A stretch of DNA of 64,000 bases from Triglochin maritima (taxonomy: Eukaryota > Streptophyta > Magnoliopsida > Alismatales > Juncaginaceae): positions 21,170,542 to 21,234,541 of the forward strand of contig OY821791.1 in NCBI GenBank assembly GCA_963682175.1, written 5' to 3'. Shown here one piece after another: positions 1 through 10,484 of the stretch. The notes beneath the pieces are model-generated. The model made no database searches and was not told the origin of the DNA. It saw only the letters and a program-made list of their open reading frames with translations. Every line of letters begins with the position of its first letter. The first letter of the stretch is position 1. A program made the position numbers and the translations under genes.

Positions 1-299
1 GAGAACGTCTTTTACAAAACAAGCACCACGAACACCCTCGCTTGCCTGACTTTCTTATCTCACAATCCGAGGGGAATAGTTCGGGCTTTCACGGAAGTCC
101 TTGCTTCTTTTACAGACAAAGACTTGAGTGGAACACACTCTCTAACTTGAGCACACTTAGCTTATGATGTGGAATTGATGCTAAGGTGTGGAAGTGTAGG
201 CTTGGAGTGTTGGATTGGGGAAATTTGAGCTTGGGAGTTTCTCTCTAATGTATTGGACAAGTAGTAGTGGGAGAGTTGTGTAGAAATGTGTTTTACAAC

Positions 300-310
300 T
301 CTTTATATAG
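300..310 (-). promoter_or_regulatory. TATA-like box of the partial LTR
   Basis: The minus strand reads CTATATAAAG. It lies directly downstream, in the minus direction, of the CGGTCGACCG array, as expected for a U3 promoter. The transcription start is not known. Confidence 0.45.
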
Positions 311-404
311 GCATTAGCGAGAATATAGCCGTTGGGATTGATTGGGTGAGTGTTGGTGTAGGATACACAAAACAGAAACTCGCAGGACCCAATTCTGAGG
401 TAAT

Positions 405-900
405 TCGGTCGACCGGATTGGGATGAACGGTCGACCGTTAGGTAGTTTTGAACTCAATTCGATCGATCGGTTAGGTAATGGTCGATCGCCCAATGCTAAG
501 ACTCTGGTACGCTTAAGTGATCGGTCGAACACCGAATAGGGTTCGATCGACCGATTTTCACTAGGCACTAAGGGGTTGACAAACAATGATCTATTCGGTC
601 GACTGAGCCAAGGTCTAGCGGTCGAGCGATTTCCTCCAGGAGATTTGGGTTTGTCAAGAGACGGACATTCGGTCGACCTAACAAGGTCCTCGGCCGACCG
701 ATACACAAAAAAGTATATGGGGTATTTTTGGTTTAATACGAATACGACCGTTGGGTATATACGACAAAAATAACGGTCGGAAAAATAAGTTCACACGGTC
801 GACCGAAAGTGAATACACGGTCGACCGAAACCAAGCAGTGAAAACACAAACAAGATAATTGATCCTCCGGTCGACCGAACGGTCTGTATCGGTCGACCGA
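405..900. repeat. CGGTCGACCG palindrome array in the partial LTR
   Basis: About a dozen exact or one-mismatch copies of the palindrome CGGTCGACCG are irregularly spaced by unrelated sequence. It is not a simple tandem repeat because spacers differ in length and sequence. The same motif recurs in the Copia LTRs and the chromovirus LTRs in this window. Confidence 0.8.
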
Positions 901-1276
901 AAGTGGATAGGCAGTTTGGGTTCAGGTTTAGTGTTTTCCGGTCTAAGTTTGGGTGATCTATTGAAGTCCAAATTATCTGAAATTTCGTATGTGACTTCTA
1001 TAAGGAACCAAGTGTGTGTTTAAGTTGATTTTAGCTCAAGTATGCTCAATTTACACAAGTTCCTAAGACTCAAAGAAATACCAAATTAGATGTCTTCAAA
1101 TGAGCTTGATTACATGCCTTGAGTTGATTTACTTTCTTCCTTGAGTCTTGATCACCTTTAGAGATTAGCACAAAGCAATATATATGCAATGCAATATGTG
1201 TGCTACTCTACATGATCACAATTAAGATTAGGTTGATTGAATCATCAAAACATAGATTAAGGCCAAAGAGCCAACA

Positions 1277-1773
1277 AGACAGAGAGAGGGGAGGAGAAGG
1301 GAAAGAGGAGGACAGAGAAGGGTACGAAGAGGGAGAGGGAAGAAGAAGAAGAAGAAGAGAGAGAGAAAAGGTAGAGAGTCATAAGAAGGAAGGGAGAGGA
1401 GAAGGAATATGAGGGAGATAGAGATGAGGAGAGAGAGAGAAAGAGAATAGGGGAGAGTGGGAGAGAAGAGAGAGGGGTAGAGAGGTTGTGCGAGAGAGAC
1501 ATAGAGAAGGGAGAGACAGATAGAGAGAACGGAGAGGAGGGAGAGGGAGAGGGAGAAAAGGAGAAGCGAGAGAAAGGAGAGAAGAAGAAGAAGGAGAGAG
1601 AGCGAAGTAAAGGAGGAGAGGGAGAAGGGAGGAGAGAGAGAAGAAGAAGGAGAGATTGAAAGAGAGAGGGAGAGAATGAGTAGAGGATAGAGAAGGGAAG
1701 GAGGAGAAGAGGGAATAGGGAAGGGAACGAGATAGAGAAGGGACGGTAGAGGTAGAGAATGAGAGGGAGTAGG
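1277..1773. repeat. GA-rich satellite, left fragment
   Basis: The plus strand is almost pure purine (GAGA, GGAGA, AGAAGA blocks). It matches parts of the arrays at 15856-18026 and 57169-61271, including a block beginning near 1290 that recurs near 17015, 57885 and 60660. It ends exactly at the CACTA terminus at 1774. Long minus-strand open frames here are side effects of pyrimidine-only sequence and are not genes. Confidence 0.85.
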
Positions 1774-1803
1774 CACTAGTGCAGAATAGGCTTTACTCGT
1801 CGC
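1774..1803 (+). repeat. CACTA left terminal inverted repeat
   Basis: The CACTAGTGC terminus abuts the satellite. The three bases before it (AGG) also precede AGCGAG where the satellite resumes, which is compatible with a 3-bp target duplication. The matching right terminus was not found. Confidence 0.6.
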
Positions 1804-1809
1804 AAAATA

Positions 1810-1915
1810 GACGTCGGTCGTTCTAACAACCGACGTCTAGGAGGGAGCGCATAGCATAGACGTCGGTTGTTACTACGACTGACGTCTATGTGTAATATAG
1901 ATGTCGGCTATTATA
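1810..1915. repeat. CACTA left subterminal inverted motifs
   Basis: Two to three AGACGTCGG / CCGACGTCT arms form short palindromes. They are the same motif as the longer array near the right end and probably correspond to transposase-binding subterminal repeats. Confidence 0.6.
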
Positions 1916-1923
1916 TTACTGAT

Positions 1924-2731
1924 TGATCGTTTTATTTAAACCGCAAGTGCACGGCCGCGTTGAAGCGGTGGCAAATACGGGTCGTCCACTGGGAGGTGTG
2001 TCGACATTTGGTTTGTGCGAAGGCGAGTGGTAATGAAATGAGAGAAAGGTTGGTTACACTAAAATACACTAAGGTGCAAGTGGAAATGGAAAATAAGCAA
2101 GAAAACTAAACCCCAAAAGGTGTAGAGAAATAATGTGAACATAAAGAAGTGTGTGTGTGTGTGTTCATTAAGCTCCTCACAATATGTAGTGCATGAAATC
2201 ATAAAACTAAATCCAACTTTGCCTCCACATGAAGTAAGATAAGACTACATCATTAAAACATACAAGACAATAATTGGAATGAAGCTAAATGAACTCATGT
2301 ATAAAGACTAGACCCTACTTTGCCTCCACATGAATTAAGATAAGACTACATCATTAAAACATACAAGGCATTAACCAAGGCCAAGGCAACAAGAACACAT
2401 ACACTACAAGTCATGTTTCCTATATTAATTCCGTCCATATCCTCACCTTATCATTCCCCATAAAATAGGTCCACTAATCTAAGCATAAACTAAGCTTCAT
2501 TCAAGAGCATTAGCACATCAAAGATAAGAGTGAAATCCCATTAGATGGTTATGGAAATCATATAAGGCTCAAGGGATTAAGATAATACACACGTAATACA
2601 CTACATGATTATATCACATATTTCTCCACCCCCCAAATGATGATGGATCTACTTATATCACATATATGGGATAACGTGCAGGTAATGATTCCATTATAGA
2701 TTTCTATACTTTTAGTCGAAATTTAGATATA
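1924..2731. other. CACTA 5' internal region with an LTR-terminus-like block and a direct repeat
   Basis: Positions 1931-1983 resemble the end of the Athila-like LTRs elsewhere in the window (ACCGCAAGTGCACGGC, then GGCAAATACGGGTCG), suggesting an old LTR remnant. A 55-bp direct repeat occupies 2215-2269 and 2316-2370. A possible short exon end before a GTAATG donor lies near 2675-2685. Nothing else is recognised. Confidence 0.4.
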
Positions 2732-2736
2732 TATAT
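2732..2736. repeat. Target-site duplication TATAT, left
   Basis: It is identical to 12579-12583 on the other side of the Copia element, so the insertion ends are intact. Confidence 0.85.
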
Positions 2737-3197
2737 TGTTGGATTTCATGTTTAAATATACATATATATTTTCAAATTTTTTATGTATAATAAGGATCAT
2801 CTACAATTTTCTATGATTTATTTCATGCATGTATTGGTTTGTTTCAATAACTAGTTTTAAAAACTTATTAAAACAAACATGAGTCTACGAAATTCATACC
2901 TAGAAGTTCTCTAAAACTTCTTGAAGATTCGGAGACGCTGTGGATGCTTGTTGCTGCGCCGGATGCCTCCGAGATTTCACCAAACTCTAGACGAGATTGG
3001 AGAGAGAAGAGCTAGCCTCTCGATCTCGAATAGAGTTTAGAATCCAATTACTAACCCCTTTAGTTTCCTTGAGAAGATGACCTCTTGAAACTAAATCTAA
3101 ACTTAAGAATTTGTGGAAATTTCGTGGAGAATTATGGAGAGAGAATTTTTGCACAAGAAAAAATGAATTAGATTAATTGGGTAATGAAATAAGCTTG

Positions 3198-3207
3198 TAT
3201 TTATAAG
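3198..3207 (-). promoter_or_regulatory. TATA box, Copia 3' LTR
   Basis: The minus strand reads CTTATAAATA. It sits downstream of the palindrome array in the direction of transcription. The counterpart is at 10946-10955. Confidence 0.55.
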
Positions 3208-3384
3208 CTCTCTTCAAATTACCTATTCATGTGCAACCCCTTGCCCATGATCTCATGCAAAATTCCATCTAACCATCCATTATTTAATAATAAATAATAT
3301 TAGCCACGAATTAAATCAATTATGGACCAATTCCATGCATGATCTAATTAATTCTTAAATTAATTCTGCTGAAAACCGTCTGGA

Positions 3385-3613
3385 CCGGTCGATCGTTTCA
3401 AGGTTCGGTCGACCGCTCGAACCTAGTTTCGGTCGACCGTTCTATAACTCGGTCGACCGTTCGTAACAGGAATTATTCCATCGCAATGTTCGGTCGACCG
3501 ACCGATCACATTCGGTCGACCGTTCGAACAGTTGAAAATTCCCTGTTATCGGTCGAGACACGTCCGGTCGACCGTGCCCGACCGGTAGACCGTTTACTGC
3601 TAACCGGTCGACC
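3385..3613. repeat. CGGTCGACCG array in the Copia 3' LTR
   Basis: About nine copies of the palindrome or close variants occur within 230 bp, upstream of the TATA box in the minus direction. Confidence 0.8.
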
Positions 3614-4786
3614 ATTTGAGCACTGTTCTGCAGACTTGTCAAATTTCAGTTTAACCCCTACAAAATTTGACATTTCGGGATTAGTAGTAAATTCACAACT
3701 TATGTAACATATTATCCTATGTAATGATCAATCATTACACCCCATAATATTTACATCACATATGAATTTAATTTAGATTCTAATTATGTTATTAATCACA
3801 ACATAATTTTGATTTTGCTTGTTCACCCCATGTGTCATATGTTCAACATGAAACCCGACACATCCTATGAACTCAAAATCCCCATTAGTCGTTTCCCAAT
3901 TTTGTGGTGTGACCTATGGGAGGATCTAAACTAAGTTGGCAGTGATATTAAGAGCTTAATATCACAAGCTATAAGCGGTATCTAGCTACACATTATAGCT
4001 CCCAATTAGTTAGATGTCTTAATTCCACTCGAACCAAAACCCGATCCAATTAGTGATGGAGTGCACCACTTGTGTCCGTCCCTTGCCTCATGATATTAAG
4101 AATACACACAAAGTAGTATTGTGTCATCTTTGTATTAGTATTCATTTCTTGATCTCTTTAAGCTATTTATAAATATGTGACTTAACTGAAATCACGTTGT
4201 GCACATTATAACTTTGCTTTATCAAGGGTCCCACTAATATCATCACTCAATTAAGAGGGGCAATGATAATCTTTTGACTAACTATCTTCTCTAACGAAAG
4301 TTATACTTAACCAACTAATGCCTTTACACTACACTCATCGATAGCTCAAGACACTAGTCTAATTAAGAACTCCTTAAGCGATCGGATATAAGTCTCATAT
4401 CAAAGGACCAAGGACACAGTAAAATATTAATGACACAGAAACACATTCCTATAATATTTTACTTATTAGGTCTATTTGGTATACAAAAGTAATATTTTCC
4501 TCTTTTGCATACCCGTGTTGTCACTCACTTGTAGAGCTACAATGATCTATGACCAAACACGACAATCTTAACCCGGTAATTAATGTCCCATGTTAATTAC
4601 CATGATTGCGAATATCTTTTGTTTTATGTAAACCAATATCTTTTAGAGCTCTACGGTTAAGGACCAAGAGCCTCTTCCTTAACACTTCTGAAAGACGATT
4701 AACATAAACAAGGAACAAAATGATTTCTCATTCAACTCATAATAATTGACATTTAAAAGTAAAACTTTTAGAACACATTCCCTTCA

Positions 4787-4798
4787 AACTCCCACTTG
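4787..4798 (-). other. Copia polypurine tract
   Basis: The minus strand reads CAAGTGGGAGTT directly before the 3' LTR start TGAAGGG, in the position and with the composition of the plus-strand primer. Confidence 0.75.
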
Positions 4799-4870
4799 TT
4801 ATTAAAGTTTTCTTTCTCATACATACACAATGCATAAAACAATAATAACTAGGGTAAACCCCATTACATA

Positions 4871-6847
4871 TCAATCATCAAGCCAATCTACATGGTTCAT
4901 CAATCCCGTGGACTCGAAATGCATTTCGCCCTTAGCTTGGGATAAGGGTTTTGTGAATGGATCAGCTGTGTTGCTGTTGGTGTCCACTTATAACAGATTT
5001 ATTTTGCCTTCGTCGATGAGGTCACGCGTCACGAAGTACTTACGATCCATGTACTTCACTTTGTGGTGTGATTTGGGATCCTTGATTTGCGAGATAGATG
5101 CACTATTGTCGCAAAATAGCTCTATTGGTCCCTCGCTCGAGGGAACTACTCCAAGCTCTTCAAGGAACTTCTTAATCCACACTCCTTCCTTGCTCGCTTC
5201 AGCAATAGCCATCACTTCTGAAGCAGTGGTTGAGTCGGCCGTAGTGCTTTGCTTCCAACTACGCCAACTCACAGCTCCACCATTCAGAAGGAAGACGTAT
5301 CCTGATTGCGACCTTCTATCGTCTGGATCACTCATGAAACTCGCATCCGAGTAACCTTCAGCTATCAATTCCCTTTGTCCTCCATAAACAAGAATCTTAT
5401 CCTTAGTCCGGTTAAGGTACTTCAGGATATTCTTGACCGCAGTCCAATGCTCAGGACCTGCGTTGGATTGATGACGACTTGTCACGCTTAGAGCATACGA
5501 GACATCGGGTCTTGTGCAAGTCATCGCGTACATGATCAACCCAATTGCCGAAGCATAAGGGACATCCTTCATGTACTCTAAGTCCTTACGTGATTGCGCA
5601 CATTGAGACTTCTTGAGTTGCACACCCATACTCATTGGCACACTGCCCTTTTTGGAGTTGTTCATCTTGAACCTTTCCAAGACCTTGTCAATGTATGCAC
5701 GTTGACTGAGGCCAATAAGTCTGCGAGATCTATCTCGATATATCTTGATTCCCAAGATGTATTGAGCCTCACCCATGTCTTTCATCGAAAATGCAGATTT
5801 CAATGAACTTCTCGTTTGCTCAAACAAAGGAATATAATTGCCCATAAGCAATATGTCATCGACATATAAGATTTGGAATACTACATGGCTCCCACTAACC
5901 TTCTTGTATACACAAGGTTCTTCCTTACTTTGAATGAAGTGAAGCTTCTTCACTTCCTCGTCAAAGCGTTTGTTCCAACTCGTTGATGCTTGCTTCAATC
6001 CATAAATGGATCTTTGAGTCTTGCATACCTTTTCGCTATTCTTTGGATCTTCAAAACCTTGAGGCTGTACCATGTACACACCCTCCTCCAAGTTCCCATT
6101 AAGGAACGCCGTTTTGACATCCATTTGCCATATTTCAAAATCATGAAATGCAGCAATAACGAGCATTATCCGAATAGACATGAACATGGCAACCGGGGAA
6201 AAAGTTTCATCATAGTCAATTCCTTGAACTTGAGTGAAACCCTTCGCTACAAGCCTCGCTTTGTAGGTTGTTAAGTTCCCATCCATGTCCATCTTCCTCT
6301 TGAAAACCCATTTATTTTGAATGGCCTTTTTCCCTTGAGGAAGGTCAACCAAGTTCCACACTTGATTATCATACATGGATTCTATTTCGGATTCCATGGC
6401 CTTAAGCCATAGTTTGGAGTCTTCCCTTTCCATTGCTTCTTGGAAGGTCAAGGGATCATTGGTATCTAGTACCATGATTTCATGAAGTCCCAGATACAAA
6501 TCGGGTTTCTTCCTTTCCCTTGTTGACCTTCTAAGTTCTTTTGGTTCTTCTCGTGTCTCTCGAACTTCTTCCACAATTTCTTGAGGAGTGGGTTCACGTT
6601 CAACTCTTGAACGTACACTTGGTGGGGATGATTGAGATTCTCTCACAATTTCTTGTGATGCTCTCTCGCTCACGCTCCCACTAACCAAAGAAATCTCGGT
6701 TGGGCCTTCATGATCTTGAATGTCATCATTCATGTCATGATCTTGTAGAGTATCTTGAGTTTCCTCAAGCACAACCCTACTCCCACTACTTTTTACTCTT
6801 TCTAGAAATTCCTTTTCCAGAAATGTGGCATCCCTCTCTACAATCAC
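4871..6847 (-). pseudogene. Copia pol: integrase C-terminus, reverse transcriptase and RNase H
   Basis: This is the downstream part of Copia pol. Visible landmarks are the RT entry region (QNKWVFKRK), the MDVKTAFLNG block, SIYGLKQAS, the catalytic YVDDILLMG box, and RNase H blocks (SDASFMSD, the TTADSTTASE region and the C-terminal ADPFTKPLS motif). A stop replaces a codon at 4988-4990, just before the last 40 or so residues, and the ancestral end is at 4871-4873. Another stop at 6848-6850 separates it from the integrase region. The frame is otherwise the same throughout. In life it would copy element RNA into DNA in cytoplasmic particles. It belongs to the TNT1-like part of Copia; I do not assign a lineage. 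Confidence 0.9.
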
Positions 6848-8191
6848 TCAATTGGAGGTGATATGCCAAAAGTAGTATCCTCTTGTCTCACGAGGATAAC
6901 CAATAAAGAAGCACTTATCCGCTTTTGGTTGAAGTTTGGTCGACATCAATCTCTTGACGTAAGCCTCACAACCCCAAATCTTGAGAAAATTGAGCTTAGG
7001 TGTTTTACCACTCCATAGTTCATAAGGAGTTTTCTCCACGGATTTGGATGGAACATTATTTAGTGTGTAAGCCACAGTTTGTAGTGCATAATTCCAAAAG
7101 TAAAGAGGTAATTCCGCATGACTCATCATTGACCGAACCATGTCGAGCAATGTCCTATTCCTCCTTTCGGATACCCCATTCCACTGAGGTGTACCGGGAG
7201 GGGTGAGTTGAGGTACAATACCAAACTCCTTTAGGTATGAGTCAAATTCGGCACTTAAGTACTCACCTCCACGATCCGTTCGTAGAGACTTGATTTTCTT
7301 GTCGAGTTGGTTCTATACTTCATTCTTGAATTCTTTGAACTTCTCAAAGCACTCACTTTTGTTTCTCATTAGATAAACATAGCCATAACGACTATAATCA
7401 TCTGTGAACGTAATGAAGTACCTGAAACCATCTCGTGCACTAGTACTCATTGGACCACATACATCGGAATGTATCAAATCCAACAAGCCATTCGCCCTTG
7501 GACCTTTCTTCTTGAAAGGGTTTTTGGTCATTTTTCCCATTAGACATGGTTGGCACGTCTCCAATGATTTAAAATCAAATAGACCAAGAAGGTTAGCTTC
7601 TTGTAATTTCTTGATGCGCTTTTCATTTATGTGACCTAGACGATAGTGCCACAAGAGAGTATCATTCTCGTGAGTGGTCTTAAGTCTTTTGTTATTGATA
7701 TTAAAGATTTGTTTATTATCCAATTCAAGCAAATAGAGACCATTCCTTATGAACGCATTTGCATAGAAAACACCATTCTTCGATATAGACAAACAAGAAT
7801 TTGAAATATTTATATTAAAATTATCCATATCCAGACATGATACAGAAATAATATTCTTGCTAATTGAAGGTACATAATAAACATTCTTTAGGCATAAATT
7901 TAAACCACTACATAATTTAAGCACCACAGAACCTTGTGCAACCGCAGACACGTTCGCACCATTTCCGACCTTCAATTCTACCTTGTTCCTTACGAGTTCC
8001 TTCCTATCCATGAGTAGCTGCACATTAGAAACTATGTGAGCACAAGATCCGGTATCTATTACCCAATCCTGGACAGAGGTGGCTAAATTTATTTCAATAA
8101 CAAATATACCTTTGGCCTTTTTAGGGCGCCGTCGTTCAATCACTCTGTTGTCAAGGTCTTCCTTGTACTTGGGGCAATTTGGCCGGATGTG
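6848..8191 (-). pseudogene. Copia pol: protease, GAG-pre-integrase and integrase core
   Basis: It follows the gag stop in the same frame. The protease active site is VIDTGSCAH. The GAG-pre-integrase block is LLWHYRLGH, followed by CQPCLMGK of the zinc finger. The integrase core is visible as [25 protein letters not shown] and the [13 protein letters not shown] block carrying the catalytic Glu. An in-frame TAG at 7313-7315 cuts the core just before [10 protein letters not shown], and a TGA at 6848-6850 closes the segment. The single-base stops and otherwise intact motifs indicate fairly recent decay. Confidence 0.9.
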
Positions 8192-8983
8192 TCATTTTTC
8201 ACCGCAGTGAAAGCACTCCGTATTGGGAGTTGGAGATTGCTGAGATTTCCCCCTCGAGGCACTCTTATGAGCACCTCCTACTCCCTTGCTCTTGATTGAA
8301 CCACTTTTGGTAGATTTGCCCTTTCCTTTACCAATCTTTTGGCTCCTCCCATGGACGGCAAGGACATGCTTGTCCCTACCCTTGCCCATGTCAACTTCAG
8401 CAGTTTTGAGAGCGTTGTGCAGCTCCTCAAGACTCACCCCTTTTTCACGCACGTGGTAGTGCATCACAAAGTCCTTAAAGGACGGGGCTAGAGAGCCAAG
8501 AATCATATCTTCAGCAATGTCCTCGGGCATTGGTGAAGAGAGCTTTGCCAACTTCTCAAGGTATCCTTGCATCGTGAGAAAATGCATAGATACCGATGTT
8601 CCCTCCGCCATATGGCACCTTGTGAGTGCGATGGTGGTCTTATAGCGCTCCTTTCGGGCACTATCCATGAACATCTTTGATAAAGCCTCCATGGTCTTCT
8701 TGGGTTTTGAATCCAAGTATTTCGCTTGGAGCGAGTCACCCATGGATGCTAGCGTAAGACCGTGAACCTGGTTCTCTTGGTCTTCCCACTTGGCTTTAGC
8801 CTCTTTCTCTTCATCGGTTAATCTCTCATTCCATTTTGGGATTGGACCTTCCAAAATATGAGATAGTTTCTCAAACTTTAACACGATATTGAGTTTGAGT
8901 TGCCAACTAATGAAGTTTGAGCCATCATTTGCTAAAGGGTGTTTTTCTATCATGGATCGTACGATAGGTTGGATGTTCGACAT
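8192..8983 (-). pseudogene. Copia gag, truncated inside the zinc knuckle
   Basis: The start ATG at 8981-8983 opens MSNIQPIVRS; an upstream in-frame ATG at 9106 adds a hydrophobic stretch unlike gag. The protein has the usual Copia gag layout: a helical nucleocapsid-forming region (SWQLKLNIVLKF...), then a basic Lys/Gly/Ser-rich linker, then the start of a CCHC knuckle (CFHCGEK). A TGA at 8192-8194 falls exactly where the conserved Gly of the knuckle is expected, and His and Cys follow in frame after it. One base change (GGA to TGA) would explain it. Confidence 0.9.
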
Positions 8984-10471
8984 TTTTCTACAAAATAAAT
9001 CATATAGGATTTTAATGCCAATTTTATGTTTTAATACACATGCATACATATATTGAATATAAATGTAAATGTTGCAAATAAAAAAATTTGCCCATAAATG
9101 CAACAATCCAAGATCCCATCAATCGTAATATAGACTAGCTAAGGGCTATCGAATACATTACAATATCAAGGTAAGAAAACATTTTCTAATCTTAACATTT
9201 TTTAATTTTAGCAACATTTAGCATCTTCAAACTCTTGTGACTCTTGTCGTTTTAATTATGAGGGAATACGACCTATCCTCGTAAGAAAAACTTTTTCCCA
9301 AAACCGAGCGAGGGCTCTAGGTAATGTTAAGAAAACTTGTCTTCATTTGATACGAAATACGTTTATCCATTGTATTCACAACTAAACATACTTGGGGTTC
9401 ACTAGGGTGAAACACACCTCATATATTTAATTGTGGCACAACAACAGACAACCATTATATCTCCCACTATTCCCAAAGATGGAGGGAGCTATCTCCCGCT
9501 AAGGGCGAGCAGAGTATCCCTCGATCAATGGCTGCTAGTGGATGAAATAAGAAGGAAATTTATTCTTAATTTTTGTTTGGACAATTTAACATGTGATTTA
9601 GAATTTTAGGTTATCATGCATATTATTAATCATACACATCCTAACATTCAACACATTCATCACATGCATAGCAAGATAAAAACAGAAATTTAACATTCAC
9701 ACAATCCACATCGTGTGAGTTTATATGTTCCCTTCGATCCTCGATCCCTGATCTTCGATCCCCGGTCGATGCGCTACAGCGGCGACTTCCTCTTGCACCG
9801 GAGATGTAGATTTTACAGAAAATAAACATGCTCCTCACATTCGATAAAAAACCGACTAGTGCAAGTCCTATGTAAAAACCTCTCATATGCAAATGCAACT
9901 ATCTAAAAGACGGAAAGAGAGAGAATTTTGGCTTTTACATACATAAGCCCCTGTATAATAATGATTACATACATTCATAATTGCTGATTTGGAACATATA
10001 AACTCACAATCCTGCAAAGCAACTCAAGCATTCATGCACGCAATTGCTATAAACTACAGAATCTAATTTATCAATCATCTAGAATCCCAAACAATTCTTT
10101 GAAAAATATTTTGAAATCCATTTAAAAACATTTTTCATTCATCCATAGTTCAAAATTTAATTTTGAACCGCTGTCCATCCAATTTCCAATGGAAAGATGA
10201 ACTGCAGTTTTTCGGTTTTGTTGATTCTCTTACAAAATAATCGTTTTTAAATAAAACGAAATTATTGTAAGTTAGACTAATGTCTTAATCTTAATTCTAA
10301 TAATTACATGGCATGTTTTAAAACTCTTAAAACATGTAGACGAATTATTACAGAGAATTATATCAACAAAACATCCATACACCGAAAAACCGGTAAACCG
10401 AATTGTTTAAATCCTAGATAGCAAACTAAATTCGTTTACAGCCTTAAATCATAAGAAAATTAAACCCTAAT
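8984..10471 (-). other. Copia untranslated leader
   Basis: About 1.5 kb between the primer site and the gag start has no open frame of note. It is AT-rich and I recognise no gene in it. Its length is generous for a Copia leader. Confidence 0.7.
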
Positions 10472-10483
10472 GCTCTGATACCA
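10472..10483 (-). other. Copia primer-binding site (initiator tRNA-Met)
   Basis: The minus strand reads TGGTATCAGAGC, one base inside the 5' LTR. This is the standard complement of the plant initiator tRNA-Met 3' end. Confidence 0.9.
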
Positions 10484-10484
10484 C

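Larger units (their letters stand above)
1..1276 (-). mobile_element. Partial LTR of an LTR retrotransposon, cut by the window edge
   Basis: Read on the minus strand, the segment starts with TGTTGG at 1276, where the GA satellite stops abruptly. It carries a TATA-like box near 300-310 and runs off the window at position 1. A long U3 of about 960 bp holds a dense array of CGGTCGACCG palindromes. The TGTTGG start is common in plant Copia LTRs, so Copia is the best guess, but no coding region is visible. The other LTR and the target-site duplication lie outside the window. It could be a solo LTR. Confidence 0.55.
2737..4786 (-). repeat. Copia 3' LTR (2050 bp)
   Basis: It begins TGTTGGATTTCATG and ends CATTCCCTTCA on the plus strand, matching the right LTR closely throughout. 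It carries a TATA-like box at 3198-3207 (minus) and the palindrome array at 3385-3613 in U3. It is 44 bp shorter than the right LTR, mainly because of one fewer palindrome-bearing segment. Confidence 0.95.

Noticed and set aside
3442..3707. Short frames rich in Arg-Ser-Thr-Val-Asp-Arg in LTRs
   Set aside because: These are translations of the CGGTCGACCG palindrome, open in both strands because the motif lacks stops.
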